A stretch of 38,129 bases of DNA from Lachnospiraceae bacterium (lineage in GTDB: Bacteria; Bacillota; Clostridia; Lachnospirales; Lachnospiraceae). The notes under the pieces were generated by a model. It did not search any database and was not told the DNA's origin. It was given only the letters and a program-made list of their open reading frames with translations. Where the stretch lies: positions 1 through 38,129 of the forward strand of contig JAJQDT010000039.1 in assembly GCA_021202075.1 (NCBI GenBank), in the 5' to 3' direction. The translations under genes were made by a program, and so were the position numbers. Below are positions 1-7,334 of this stretch, one piece after another. Positions within the stretch are counted from its first letter, which is position 1, and each line of letters starts with the position of its first letter.

Positions 1-170
1 CAGATGGAAATTCAGGCAAGTATAAAGTCGAGATAATTTGGAGACGAGGTACTAGCATCAAAAATCGAAGCAGGATATGTAAAAAACAGTACATGCTCCG
101 ATTACGGAGTCAGGTTTGGGATGATCTGGTCAGTTATCGGTATGGATTGATGTACAAAAAGGAGGAGACA

Positions 171-803
171 ATGGGATTTTCAACAGTACCATGCAATGAA
201 TTCGTGGAGGTGCTCGCATCAAAGGCACCGGTTCCGGGCGGCGGCGGTGCGTCGGCTCTTGTGGGAGCGGTTGGCACGGCGCTTGGCAACATGGTCGGCA
301 GCCTGACTGTTGGCAAGAAGAAATACGCGGATGTTGAGGATGAGATGTGGGAGCTGAAAAAAAAGTGCGATCAGCTTCAGGCTGAGCTTCTGATCCTTGT
401 AGAGAAGGACGCAGAGGTATTTGAGCCGCTCTCGAAGGCGTATGGTATGCCCCGCGCGACGGAGGAAGAAAAGGCAGAAAAAGCCCGCGTGATGGAGATA
501 GTGCTTAAGGATGCATGCTCTGTTCCGATGGAGATTATGGAAAAGTGCTGCGAGGCGATTGAGCTGATCAAAGAATTCGCGGCAAAGGGCTCCACGCTGG
601 CGATTAGTGACGCGGGTGTGGGCGCGGTGTTCTGCAAGGCAGCGCTGCAGGGCGCGAGTCTGAACGTCTATATCAATACAAAGTCTATGAAGAACCGGGA
701 GTATGCGGAAGAGCTGAACGCGAAAGCGGATGCGATGCTCGCGAAATATCCGGCGATGGCGGATGAGATTTATGAGAGCGTACTTGCACGGCTGAAGGCG
801 TGA
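171..803 (+). CDS. fchA: Formiminotetrahydrofolate cyclodeaminase / methenyl-THF cyclohydrolase family protein
   Basis: A 210-residue cytoplasmic protein of the FTCD_C (cyclodeaminase) family, which converts 5-formimino-THF to 5,10-methenyl-THF and ammonia; clostridial FchA proteins are also credited with methenyl-THF cyclohydrolase activity. The diagnostic N-terminal segment APVPGGGGASALVGAVG lies at about residues 17-33, and the helical body and length suit the family. I chose the ATG at 171 because a GGAGG site sits 5 bases before it and the protein then starts at the usual place. The frame stays open further upstream, but that part has no family character. folD follows on the same strand after about 130 bases, so the two probably act together on folate-bound C1 units. 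Which of the two reactions it performs cannot be read from sequence. Confidence 0.9.
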   Translation: MGFSTVPCNEFVEVLASKAPVPGGGGASALVGAVGTALGNMVGSLTVGKKKYADVEDEMWELKKKCDQLQAELLILVEKDAEVFEPLSKAYGMPRATEEEKAEKARVMEIVLKDACSVPMEIMEKCCEAIELIKEFAAKGSTLAISDAGVGAVFCKAALQGASLNVYINTKSMKNREYAEELNAKADAMLAKYPAMADEIYESVLARLKA

Positions 804-936
804 GAGATGCCTGCATGATTCGGATTTTTTCGGCATTTTGATGGAGGATGTATACTCACTGGCCGGAAAAGAATACATCGCTTTCTTTGAAACAAAAATA
901 AAATATTTAATAATCAGTATACGGAGGAATAAGACA

Positions 937-1794
937 ATGGCTAAACAGCTTCTGGGCAAAGAGGTAACAGCAGCTCTAAATGAGCGCATCAAGGCAAAGG
1001 TGGCGCAGGTTGAGGCGAAAGACGTAAAGCCAACCCTCGGCATCATTCGCGTGGGTGAGAATGAGAGCGATCTCTCCTATGAGCGCGGTGCGACTAAGCG
1101 CTGTGAGACACTTGGCGTAGCCTGCGAGAAAATCCTGCTCCCGGCGGATGTCTCCCAGGATGAGCTTTTGAAGGTGATTGACGAAGTAAATAAAAATGAC
1201 TCGATTCACGGCGTCCTTCTGTTCCGTCCGCTGCCGAAGCATCTGAACCAGAGCGTGATCGAGAATGCACTCGATCCGGCGAAGGACGTCGATTGCATGA
1301 CTGATGGCTCCATGTCGGGCGTATTCACAGGCAAGCCGATCGGCTATCCGCCGTGCACCCCGCAGGCCTGCATGGAGATCCTGGAACACTACGGCATCGA
1401 CTGCACCGGCAAAAAGGCGGTTGTGATCGGCAGGAGTCTCGTGGTCGGCAAGCCGGCAGCCATGATGCTGGTTAAGAAAAATGCGACCGTCACGATCTGC
1501 CATACCAGAACGGTAGATATGCCGTCCGTAGCGAGAGAGGCGGACATCATAATTGTGGCGGCAGGCCGCGCAGGCGTGGTAGGTGCTGAGTATGTAAAGC
1601 CGGGCCAGGTCATCATTGATGTCGGCATCAATGTCAACGCGGAAGGCAAGCTTTGCGGTGATGTGGATTATGCGGCAGTAGAGCCGATTGTTGAAGCCAT
1701 CACCCCGGTGCCGGGCGGCGTCGGCAGCGTGACGACATCCGTGCTGGTGAGCCATGTCGTGGACGCAGCGGCAAAGAAAGTGGGATTACAGTAA
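937..1794 (+). CDS. folD: Bifunctional methylene-THF dehydrogenase / methenyl-THF cyclohydrolase FolD
   Basis: A 285-residue protein of usual FolD length. It interconverts 5,10-methylene-, methenyl- and 10-formyl-THF in the cytoplasm, using NAD(P). Signatures seen: the conserved stretch around VHGVLLFRPLPKH with the following N-E/D-type turn, PPCTPQA, the nucleotide-binding VVIGRSLVVGKP, and the C-terminal TPVPGGVG signature. The family's catalytic lysine, usually in a YxxxK context, is probably matched by the Y-E-R-G-A-T-K stretch near residue 55. The start at 937 is set by a GGAGG 9 bases upstream and by the N-terminus MAKQLLGKEV. The longer frame starting at 838 adds a tail unlike FolD. 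It lies downstream of fchA and is followed by a perfect hairpin. Confidence 0.96.
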   Translation: MAKQLLGKEVTAALNERIKAKVAQVEAKDVKPTLGIIRVGENESDLSYERGATKRCETLGVACEKILLPADVSQDELLKVIDEVNKNDSIHGVLLFRPLPKHLNQSVIENALDPAKDVDCMTDGSMSGVFTGKPIGYPPCTPQACMEILEHYGIDCTGKKAVVIGRSLVVGKPAAMMLVKKNATVTICHTRTVDMPSVAREADIIIVAAGRAGVVGAEYVKPGQVIIDVGINVNAEGKLCGDVDYAAVEPIVEAITPVPGGVGSVTTSVLVSHVVDAAAKKVGLQ

Positions 1795-1813
1795 ATTCAT
1801 GCTGATAGTTAGG

Positions 1814-1846
1814 ATATGTCCTGTATTACTATAATACAGGACATAT
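1814..1846. other. Perfect 15-bp inverted repeat (stem-loop) after folD
   Basis: Positions 1814-1828 are exactly complementary to 1832-1846, with a CTA loop. It starts 20 bases after the folD stop, where a terminator would be expected, but no T-run follows on either strand. It may stabilise the folD 3' end, act as a weak terminator, or be a protein site. Confidence 0.6.
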
Positions 1847-1863
1847 TGGCATATATAAATAGA

Positions 1864-1985
1864 GTTCAGATGAAGACATAATGAGCACTACCTGCTGAAT
1901 CTGAATGAAAGCATGATGAGTACCATTCGCAGAGTCTGAATGATGGCATGATTATAATTCACAGTGCTTGAATAGAGGTTTGATA
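1864..1985 (+). repeat. Degenerate direct repeats of about 35 bp in the folD-acylphosphatase gap
   Basis: Three to four imperfect units follow one another. Each has a core like CTGAATGAWRGCATGATGA followed by an A/C-rich stretch such as TACCATTCGCAGAGT; clear cores begin near 1899 and 1935, with weaker ones near 1866 and 1968. No reading frame or RNA gene was recognised in this gap. Confidence 0.45.
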
Positions 1986-2037
1986 AGAGATTTAACATTG
2001 GGGTTTCCTAAAGAAAACAGGGGATTAGAACACAGCT

Positions 2038-2304
2038 ATGATTCGAGAAAAAATCCGTTTCCACGGGCGGGTACAGGGCGTGGGATTTCGCTATCACGCG
2101 ATGTGGGCCGCGCGTCCGCTGGGGCTGACCGGCTGGGTGAAAAATGAATGGGACGGGACCGTGAGCATGGAAGTGCAGGGCGACCGGGAGGGCATCCATA
2201 AAATGCTCGAGCATCTGAACTCTGACGCTTACATTCGTATCGAGTGGATGGATACAGAAGAACTTCCCTTAATTGAAGAGGAGAGAGGGTTCCGGATCCG
2301 GTGA
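2038..2304 (+). CDS. acyP: Acylphosphatase
   Basis: An 88-residue protein matching the small acylphosphatase family in length and sequence; the family hydrolyses acyl phosphates such as acetyl phosphate and 1,3-bisphosphoglycerate. The phosphate-binding loop GRVQGVGFR with the catalytic arginine is at residues 10-18, and the second catalytic residue is the Asn of GWVKNEWDGTV near residue 36. The start lies only nine residues before the signature, so there is little choice of start; the nearest purine-rich site (AGGGG, about 14 bases upstream) is rather far away. It appears to be a single gene between the repeat-rich folD spacer and the secreted transglutaminase-like gene. Confidence 0.93.
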   Translation: MIREKIRFHGRVQGVGFRYHAMWAARPLGLTGWVKNEWDGTVSMEVQGDREGIHKMLEHLNSDAYIRIEWMDTEELPLIEEERGFRIR

Positions 2305-2433
2305 ATGTGTGCTTGTGTGTTTAGAAGTTTTTTGGTAGTTCCGGTTTTACCCAGATGCTTTTTTAAGCTCTGAGATGATTTCCGTCAGGCACTGAAACAA
2401 ATTCTGATATAAGGCTTTAAAATGGGAGGGTGA

Positions 2434-3150
2434 GTGAGATTTATGTATGCAAATAGACGAAATGTCTTTAGGTGCATCTTATATATTCTAATTGCAGTGA
2501 TTTTGACCATGATGCCGGCTTTTTCCGCTTCTGCGTCCGAGTCGGAATCCGAAGAACAGTCTGGATCCGTGCAGGCGGAAAGCACAACTTACACTGGCTG
2601 GAAGACGGTCAATGGGAAAAAATATTATTATAACGAAGGTGTAAAGGTTACCGGCTGGAAGAAAATTTCAGGCAAATATTATTATTTCAATGCGTCCGGA
2701 AAGCTTCAGGTAAATAAAATTACCGGTACAAAAAAATCCGGATATTATTACGTGGATGAAAACGGAGTGCGGGTGACGAATGCGGCAATGAAGCGGGCAG
2801 TTGCTTTTGTGCTTGCCAATTCAGATGCTTCACAGACAAGAAGGCAGCGCTTGAAATCTTGCTATGAGGCGATGTGCAAATATGCTTACAAAACCTACCC
2901 GTCTGTGACCCCGGACGTTTCAGTTCTGGCCTCCTATGCCTCTACCGTTTTTAAATATAAAAGAGGAGACTGCCATTATTTTGCGGTGGCATTGGTCTAT
3001 GTAGCAAAAGCGCTGGGCTATGAAAGCCGTCTTGCAGAGAGCGTCGCAACGGGGAGGCATGCGCTGTGCGAGGTAAAAATTGGCTCATCCTGGCGTATAC
3101 TGGCAGTGGTTATTCAGAAGATGAACCCGGATAAAGATTTTTTTTGGTGA
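2434..3150 (+). CDS. Secreted cell-wall-binding, transglutaminase-like protein, 3' end frameshifted
   Basis: The 238-residue product opens with a basic segment and a hydrophobic signal peptide (to about residue 32). Two to three choline-binding-like/cell-wall-binding repeats follow (W-K-x-x-x-G-K-Y-Y-Y types, residues 52-110), then a transglutaminase-like core with the nucleophile in RGDCHYFA and the histidine in GRHALCEV. The position where the family usually has Asp, shortly after the SxW following the histidine, reads Ala (RILAVV). The frame ends in a run of eight T. One extra T, or two fewer, opens a continuation to a TAA at 3246-3248 that keeps family-like sequence (VTQKNYPYAF). The intact gene was therefore probably 2434-3248. 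Start: GTG at 2434 has GGAGG 4 bases upstream; ATG at 2443 is the alternative. Confidence 0.75.
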   Translation: MRFMYANRRNVFRCILYILIAVILTMMPAFSASASESESEEQSGSVQAESTTYTGWKTVNGKKYYYNEGVKVTGWKKISGKYYYFNASGKLQVNKITGTKKSGYYYVDENGVRVTNAAMKRAVAFVLANSDASQTRRQRLKSCYEAMCKYAYKTYPSVTPDVSVLASYASTVFKYKRGDCHYFAVALVYVAKALGYESRLAESVATGRHALCEVKIGSSWRILAVVIQKMNPDKDFFW

Positions 3151-3352
3151 CACAAAAGAATTATCCCTATGCTTTTTCACATGATATTCTTTATACAATA
3201 AAAGTGAAGAATGGTAAAATCAGCTGGAAGGTAAAAAATCAGGGATAATTAGTACAGGACGCTGCTGAAATAATTACGTTTTTTCTGATTGAAACGTGCG
3301 ACTTGTAACGATTAGTTTGGGTTAGTTTGTGAAAAATTTATTTTTTGAATGG

Positions 3353-3381
3353 TTGACGTACTTACAGATCTATGTTATAGT
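3353..3381 (+). promoter_or_regulatory. Sigma-A promoter driving the cobalamin riboswitch leader
   Basis: The -35 box TTGACG (3353-3358) and -10 box TATAGT (3376-3381) are separated by exactly 17 bases. Transcription would begin near 3388, just before the aptamer. Confidence 0.75.
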
Positions 3382-3403
3382 TTCAGCGTGTAATTCAATA
3401 TTG

Positions 3404-3585
3404 CCACGTCAAGTGCAGCTCCATGTGGAGCTGAAGAGGGAATCAGGTGAGAGGCCTGAGCGATCCGGTCACTGTATACAGGGAGTGAGATCTCATTTTA
3501 TCCATTGCGTACCCGATCTGACAGCGCGAGAAGGAGAGATTGAACGAGGATCTGTGAGCCAGGAAACCTGCTTGGTGTGAGAGAT
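3404..3585 (+). promoter_or_regulatory. Cobalamin (B12) riboswitch aptamer
   Basis: The conserved elements of the RF00174-type aptamer occur in order. There is an AAGAGGGAATCAGGTGAGAG segment (consensus AAAGGGAAxxxGGUGAAA), then GGTCACTGTATA (consensus CCCGCxACUGU), a CCATTGCG-type segment with the following G/A-rich strand, and the B12 box AGCCAGGAAACCTGCTT at 3557-3573. It senses adenosyl- or methylcobalamin and normally represses B12 transport, synthesis or B12-independent isozyme genes. A small hairpin (AGCTT-CCGAGT-AAAGCT type, about 3588-3604) follows and could be the regulatory arm. No B12-related gene follows, so the target is unclear. Confidence 0.88.
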
Positions 3586-3604
3586 GAGCTTCCGAGTAAA
3601 GCTG

Positions 3605-3875
3605 AACACTCCGCGCAGTTTATTATTTTAGGAATTCCGCTTTTTTGTTGATCATCTGAAGAGAATGATCGAGCTGTCTGGGAATTCTGGTAATGGCTGC
3701 TGATGCTTGTGATGGGGAAACAGGCACATGAAAATGAAATGGAATGTTGTCTCGAGGCAATGAGTATACACGACATACCTCCTTGTGTCAGGAGATCATC
3801 TGATACTCCGCAAATACCGGATGATTTTTCTGAGACGCGTACAGATGACGTTCCGCAAGCTAAATCTGTGCGACA
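3605..3875 (+). other. Structured intergenic stretch downstream of the riboswitch, no convincing gene
   Basis: I see no credible protein here: the longest frame (from 3703) reads through a strong terminator and has no recognisable domain. Several short stem-loops are visible. They include TGCTTGT/ACAGGCA near 3701, TTGTC-TCGA-GGCAA near 3747, CTCCT/AGGAG with a six-base loop near 3780, ATCATCTG/CGGATGAT near 3796-3826, and CGTACAGAT/ATCTGTGCG at 3838-3872. The stretch may be a noncoding RNA body or the wreck of the gene once controlled by the riboswitch. Confidence 0.4.
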
Positions 3876-3934
3876 GGCACGATTCTTTCCGGGCAGTCCG
3901 CAATGTCCGGTGGGGATTGTGCCTTTTTGTTTTA
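3876..3934 (+). terminator. Strong rho-independent terminator ending the riboswitch transcript
   Basis: The arm 3876-3892 pairs with 3907-3923 over 17 positions with a single mismatch and several G-U pairs. It is followed at once by TTTTTGTTTT. It separates the riboswitch transcript from spoIVA. Confidence 0.85.
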
Positions 3935-4035
3935 TAAAAAACGTTGTTCCTGTAAAGCAAAACGCTCTGCGGGGGCGTTGGATACCGGTGGAGATCCGCT
4001 TAGCGCCGACCGAAACGAAATGAAGAGCGCATGAT

Positions 4036-4067
4036 GCACATTTTTGTTACCGGTCGGATCATATAAT
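4036..4067 (+). promoter_or_regulatory. Possible sigma-E promoter of spoIVA
   Basis: CATATAAT at 4060-4067 matches seven of eight bases of the sigma-E -10 consensus CATACAAT and ends 56 bases before the spoIVA start. A GCACATT stretch at 4036-4042 resembles the -35 element but the spacing (17) is longer than usual. The assignment leans on spoIVA being a mother-cell sigma-E gene in Bacillus. Confidence 0.35.
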
Positions 4068-4123
4068 AAAAATCCTCCGCATATACTGGATTAGCGCGAA
4101 AAGGTGATGCAGGGGGTCTTTGA

Positions 4124-5725
4124 ATGGAAAAATTCGATTTGTACAGAGATATCCGTACGCGGACGAATGGCGAGATATACGTGGGTATTGTGGGCCCCGT
4201 GCGGACCGGGAAGTCAACGTTTGCAAGAAAATTTGTGGAGCGGCTGGTGCTGCCATCCCTGGAGGAACCGGCGCAGAGCGCCGCGAGGGATGAGATGCCC
4301 TCGAGCGCCTCCGGGCGGCTGGTCACGACGGTAGAACCGAAATTCATTCCCCGAAAGGCAGTGTCGGTGCCGGCCGGCGACGGAAGTACGATGGCGGTCC
4401 GTCTGGTGGACTGTGTGGGCTTTCTTGTTCCGGGTGCGGAAGGGGTGGAGGAAGACGGGAAGCCCCGGATGGTGAAAACACCGTGGAGTGAACAGCCCGT
4501 TCCGTTTGCGGAGGCGGCGCGTGTCGGGACGCAGAAGGTGATCACAGACCACGCGACGGTCGCACTGGTAATTACCACCGATGGAAGCTTTGGTGAACTG
4601 CCGCGGGAGAGTTTTCTGGAGGCAGAGAAAAAAGCCATTCTTGAACTACAGCAGATTGGAAAGCCGTTTTTTGTCATTCTCAATTCGGCAAAACCGTTTT
4701 CAGAGGAGGCGAAGACGGCTGCTGCTCAGATTGCTTCGTCTTACGGGGTTCATGTGGAAATCATGAATTGCGAACAGATCGGAATCGGCGAAATCTCCGG
4801 GATTTTTGAACAGTTTCTCCTGGAATTTCCTCTGACCAGGGTGGTATTTCAGATTCCGAAATGGGTAGAGATGCTGGATCAGGATCACTGGCTGAAGCAG
4901 TCGCTCTTTGCGTCCGCCAGGGATTATATGCAGGGAAAGCGCACCGTGCGGGATGTTTCTTCCTCTGTTGGCTATGGAATGAGGGTACCGGCCTTGCAGG
5001 CCGATACAGATACAGTTATATCTGGAAGTCTGGCAAATCCGGCTGCAGGTTCCAATAGCAGACGGGGGAGGAATGAGGAGAAATCAGTCTCTCAAAAGAG
5101 CGGTTTTACGGATAATCCGAATGTGAAGCGCACGGTGTCGGATCCGCCTGACCTGATGGATGGGAGCGCCCGGGTAATTGTGGAGCTTCAGGATTCTCTT
5201 TATTATGATGTGCTGTCGGAAATGACCGGTACAGAGATCCGCAGCGAATATCAGCTGATTTCTCTATTAAGTGAAATGTCCGTGCGGAAAAGAGAATATG
5301 ACCTGGTCTCTGATGCTCTGCGGGCTGCGCGTCAGAGCGGGTATGGCGTGATTGCGCCGCAGAAGGAGGAGATCTCGATAAAAGAACCGGCGGTTATCCG
5401 ACAGGGGAACCGATACGGTGTAAAGATCACGGCAGAAGCTCCATCGATCCACCTGATCCGGGCGGATGTCGTTACCGAGCTGTCACCGGTTGTAGGAAAT
5501 GAAGAGCAGGCAAAGGATCTGATTGCCTATATTAATAAGAACGCAAATACGGAGGCGGGCGCCTGGAGTACGTTGATTTTTGGCAAATCCATCGAGCAGC
5601 TGGTCGACGACGGTATCCATTCGAAGCTTTTTTCTGTGAATGAGGAATGCCAGAGGAAGCTGCAAACGGCCATGAAACGGATCGTAAATGAATCAAAAGG
5701 CAGGTTTTTGCTGATTCTGATATAG
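4124..5725 (+). CDS. spoIVA: Stage IV sporulation protein A (spore coat basement-layer ATPase)
   Basis: SpoIVA is a mother-cell ATPase that polymerises on the forespore outer membrane and anchors the coat. The N-terminal P-loop GPVRTGKS is at residues 24-31, inside the family's almost invariant segment, and the TRAFAC-like domain and C-terminal polymerisation region follow. At 533 residues it is about 40 longer than the usual 492. The excess is a Ser/Arg/Lys-rich, probably disordered insert at about residues 300-345 (ANPAAGSNSRRG and following). The last residues (KGRFLLILI) replace the usual small hydrophobic tail. The start is supported by AGGGGG 8 bases upstream. It stands alone between two terminators or promoters, in keeping with its own sporulation control. 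Confidence 0.96.
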   Translation: MEKFDLYRDIRTRTNGEIYVGIVGPVRTGKSTFARKFVERLVLPSLEEPAQSAARDEMPSSASGRLVTTVEPKFIPRKAVSVPAGDGSTMAVRLVDCVGFLVPGAEGVEEDGKPRMVKTPWSEQPVPFAEAARVGTQKVITDHATVALVITTDGSFGELPRESFLEAEKKAILELQQIGKPFFVILNSAKPFSEEAKTAAAQIASSYGVHVEIMNCEQIGIGEISGIFEQFLLEFPLTRVVFQIPKWVEMLDQDHWLKQSLFASARDYMQGKRTVRDVSSSVGYGMRVPALQADTDTVISGSLANPAAGSNSRRGRNEEKSVSQKSGFTDNPNVKRTVSDPPDLMDGSARVIVELQDSLYYDVLSEMTGTEIRSEYQLISLLSEMSVRKREYDLVSDALRAARQSGYGVIAPQKEEISIKEPAVIRQGNRYGVKITAEAPSIHLIRADVVTELSPVVGNEEQAKDLIAYINKNANTEAGAWSTLIFGKSIEQLVDDGIHSKLFSVNEECQRKLQTAMKRIVNESKGRFLLILI

Positions 5726-5823
5726 CACAATGGATATTGTCAGATATTGTCAGTACAGTCAGGAAAAGAAAAATCATTGAAATCAATGTTTAAAAAACAG
5801 AAAGAATGTTTGAAGAAAACATA

Positions 5824-5852
5824 TTGACATTTTATGAGATTCAGCATACAAT
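5824..5852 (+). promoter_or_regulatory. Sigma-A promoter upstream of the SleB-like hydrolase
   Basis: TTGACA (5824-5829), a 17-base spacer, then TACAAT (5847-5852). The same -10 reads CATACAAT, identical to a sigma-E -10, but no matching -35 was seen. The leader to the start codon at 6012 is about 150 nt and holds nothing else I recognise. Confidence 0.7.
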
Positions 5853-6011
5853 ATGAACGAAGTGTTACAAGCTGTTAAATCATAATTTCAAAACCGTTGC
5901 ATTTTGCATTTTGGGCTGATATGTGATTGCTTGAGGATTGCTGTGGTTGGGGATGGAATGGGATCAGAGCGTTCCTCAGGTTTAACAGGGGGAAAAGTAC
6001 GAGGGGGAAGT

Positions 6012-7145
6012 ATGCCGATGCAAAATACAGGCAGGATAAAATTTTTATTTGCCGGATTAGTATTTGTTTTTATGCTGATGCTTGTTCCGGTGAAGGCGGA
6101 CGCATCCTGGGTACAGAATTCGAATGGCACCTATTCCTGGTATTCCAGTTCTGGAAAGCTGGTGAAGAGCCGGTGGATTGGCAAGACTTATTATGTCAAT
6201 GCAAAGGGCGTTCGCGTGACCGGACTGAAGAAAATCAAGGGAAAATATTATTTTTTCAATACGACGAGCGGCCGGTTGATGAAGAAGACATGGATAGTAT
6301 CAAACGGTAAGTATTATTACGCAAAGTCAAACGGTGTTTTGTGTGTCAGCTGTATTAAAAAGATTGAGGGGTCCTACTACTGTTTTGGCGCGAAGGGCGT
6401 GCGGAAAACCGGTCTGCGTACGGTCAGCGGATCGACCTATTATTTTAACAAAAACACCGGAGCGATGATGACGTCGCTCTGGATTAAGCTCAATGGAAAC
6501 TATTACTACTTTAACAGCGACGGCATGATGGCCAAAAGCACCTGGGTCGGAAGCTATTACGTAGATGGCAATGGCCTCCGGGTTACCAGCACGACGCTTA
6601 CGCTGGATGGAACTACATATACATTTGACAGCAACGGCGTTGGAGTCGCTGCCACAGCTTCGAATGGCAGATCGGCTGCGACCATTTCGGTAGAGAGTAC
6701 CTATTATACCGACACACTGGTGGATGATGAAACCCTGCTGGCGGCTGTGATTTATCTGGAAGCGGGCAATCAGACCTATGCCGGAAAGCTGGCGGTCGGC
6801 TTGGTGATATTAAACCGGCTGAACAGCTCCCGGTTTGCCGCTTCGACGATTAGCGAGGTGATTTATTCGGAAGGCCAATTTGCCACCGCCAGGTCCGGCA
6901 AGCTGAATCAGGCCCTGAACGGAACCATCACGGTGACGGCAAGCTGCAAGCAGGCGGCGGCGGAGCTGATGACGCTCAATGAGACGTATAAGTCTGGCGT
7001 GACCCCGACGCTTACTTTAGACGATGAGTCGACGATTGAATTTCCCTATGTGTTTTTTATGACACCGGCTGCCTATGCTTCGTATGGTCTGACCGCTGAC
7101 TATATTACCATAGGCGGACATGTATTTTTCAGTTATTGGGTTTAG
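6012..7145 (+). CDS. Secreted SleB/CwlJ-type cell wall hydrolase with cell-wall-binding repeats
   Basis: The 377-residue protein has a signal peptide (hydrophobic core residues 10-26, ending VKADAS). A run of about seven tyrosine- and tryptophan-rich cell-wall-binding repeats of the choline-binding type follows (roughly residues 35-215; motifs such as GKYYYAKSNG and GNYYYFNSDG). The C-terminal Hydrolase_2 (SleB/CwlJ) domain occupies residues 235-377. Its likely catalytic glutamate is Glu250 in IYLEAGNQ, followed by the family's AVGLVILNRL helix and EGQF segment. SleB-type enzymes cleave spore cortex or vegetative peptidoglycan. The binding repeats suggest action on the cell's own wall or remodelling outside the membrane. 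Start at 6012 is preferred because AGGGGG precedes it and the signal peptide begins there. A terminator follows. Confidence 0.87.
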   Translation: MPMQNTGRIKFLFAGLVFVFMLMLVPVKADASWVQNSNGTYSWYSSSGKLVKSRWIGKTYYVNAKGVRVTGLKKIKGKYYFFNTTSGRLMKKTWIVSNGKYYYAKSNGVLCVSCIKKIEGSYYCFGAKGVRKTGLRTVSGSTYYFNKNTGAMMTSLWIKLNGNYYYFNSDGMMAKSTWVGSYYVDGNGLRVTSTTLTLDGTTYTFDSNGVGVAATASNGRSAATISVESTYYTDTLVDDETLLAAVIYLEAGNQTYAGKLAVGLVILNRLNSSRFAASTISEVIYSEGQFATARSGKLNQALNGTITVTASCKQAAAELMTLNETYKSGVTPTLTLDDESTIEFPYVFFMTPAAYASYGLTADYITIGGHVFFSYWV

Positions 7146-7180
7146 AACTTAAAATCAGGTGTGCCCGTATGGCGGGAAAA

Positions 7181-7219
7181 GGATGGAATCGAACACATGG
7201 TTGATTTTATCCTTTTTTT
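7181..7219 (+). terminator. Rho-independent terminator of the SleB-like gene
   Basis: GGATGGAATC (7181-7190) pairs along its whole length, with two G-U pairs, with GATTTTATCC (7203-7212). Seven T follow. Confidence 0.85.
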
Positions 7220-7229
7220 ATGCTAGAAT
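7201..7229 (+). promoter_or_regulatory. Sigma-A promoter overlapping the preceding terminator
   Basis: TTGATT (7201-7206), 17 bases, TAGAAT (7224-7229). The -35 box and spacer coincide with the loop, 3' arm and T-run of the terminator. The leader downstream is AT-rich and contains an AGTTAAAT/ATTTAACT inverted repeat (7264-7271 and 7303-7310). Confidence 0.5.
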
Positions 7230-7334
7230 GAAAATCATAAATTTCAGGTATATTCCAGCTAAAAGTTAAATGCATATCAAATATACAAAAATGCAATATA
7301 ATATTTAACTGATTGCTTTTGCGAAGGAGAAATG

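Noticed and set aside
1..170. In-frame N-terminal extension of fchA back to base 3
   Set aside because: No ribosome site and no family resemblance upstream; GGAGG at 161-165 sets the start at 171.
219..1046. Long minus-strand frame over fchA and folD
   Set aside because: It is an Arg/Leu/His-rich shadow of two well-supported plus-strand genes.
1814..1846. Calling the perfect hairpin after folD a rho-independent terminator
   Set aside because: No T-run follows on either strand, so it is listed only as an inverted repeat.
3329..3580. Open frame of 83 codons on the plus strand
   Set aside because: It overlaps the cobalamin aptamer completely; consensus RNA elements explain the sequence and the translation is low-quality and unlike any family.
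3703..4023. Open frame of 106 codons on the plus strand downstream of the riboswitch
   Set aside because: It runs through a strong rho-independent terminator, has no recognisable domain and no good ribosome site.
7181..7212. A tRNA T-arm on the minus strand (GTGTTCGATTCC)
   Set aside because: No acceptor stem, D-arm or anticodon arm could be fitted around it; the hairpin is explained as a terminator.
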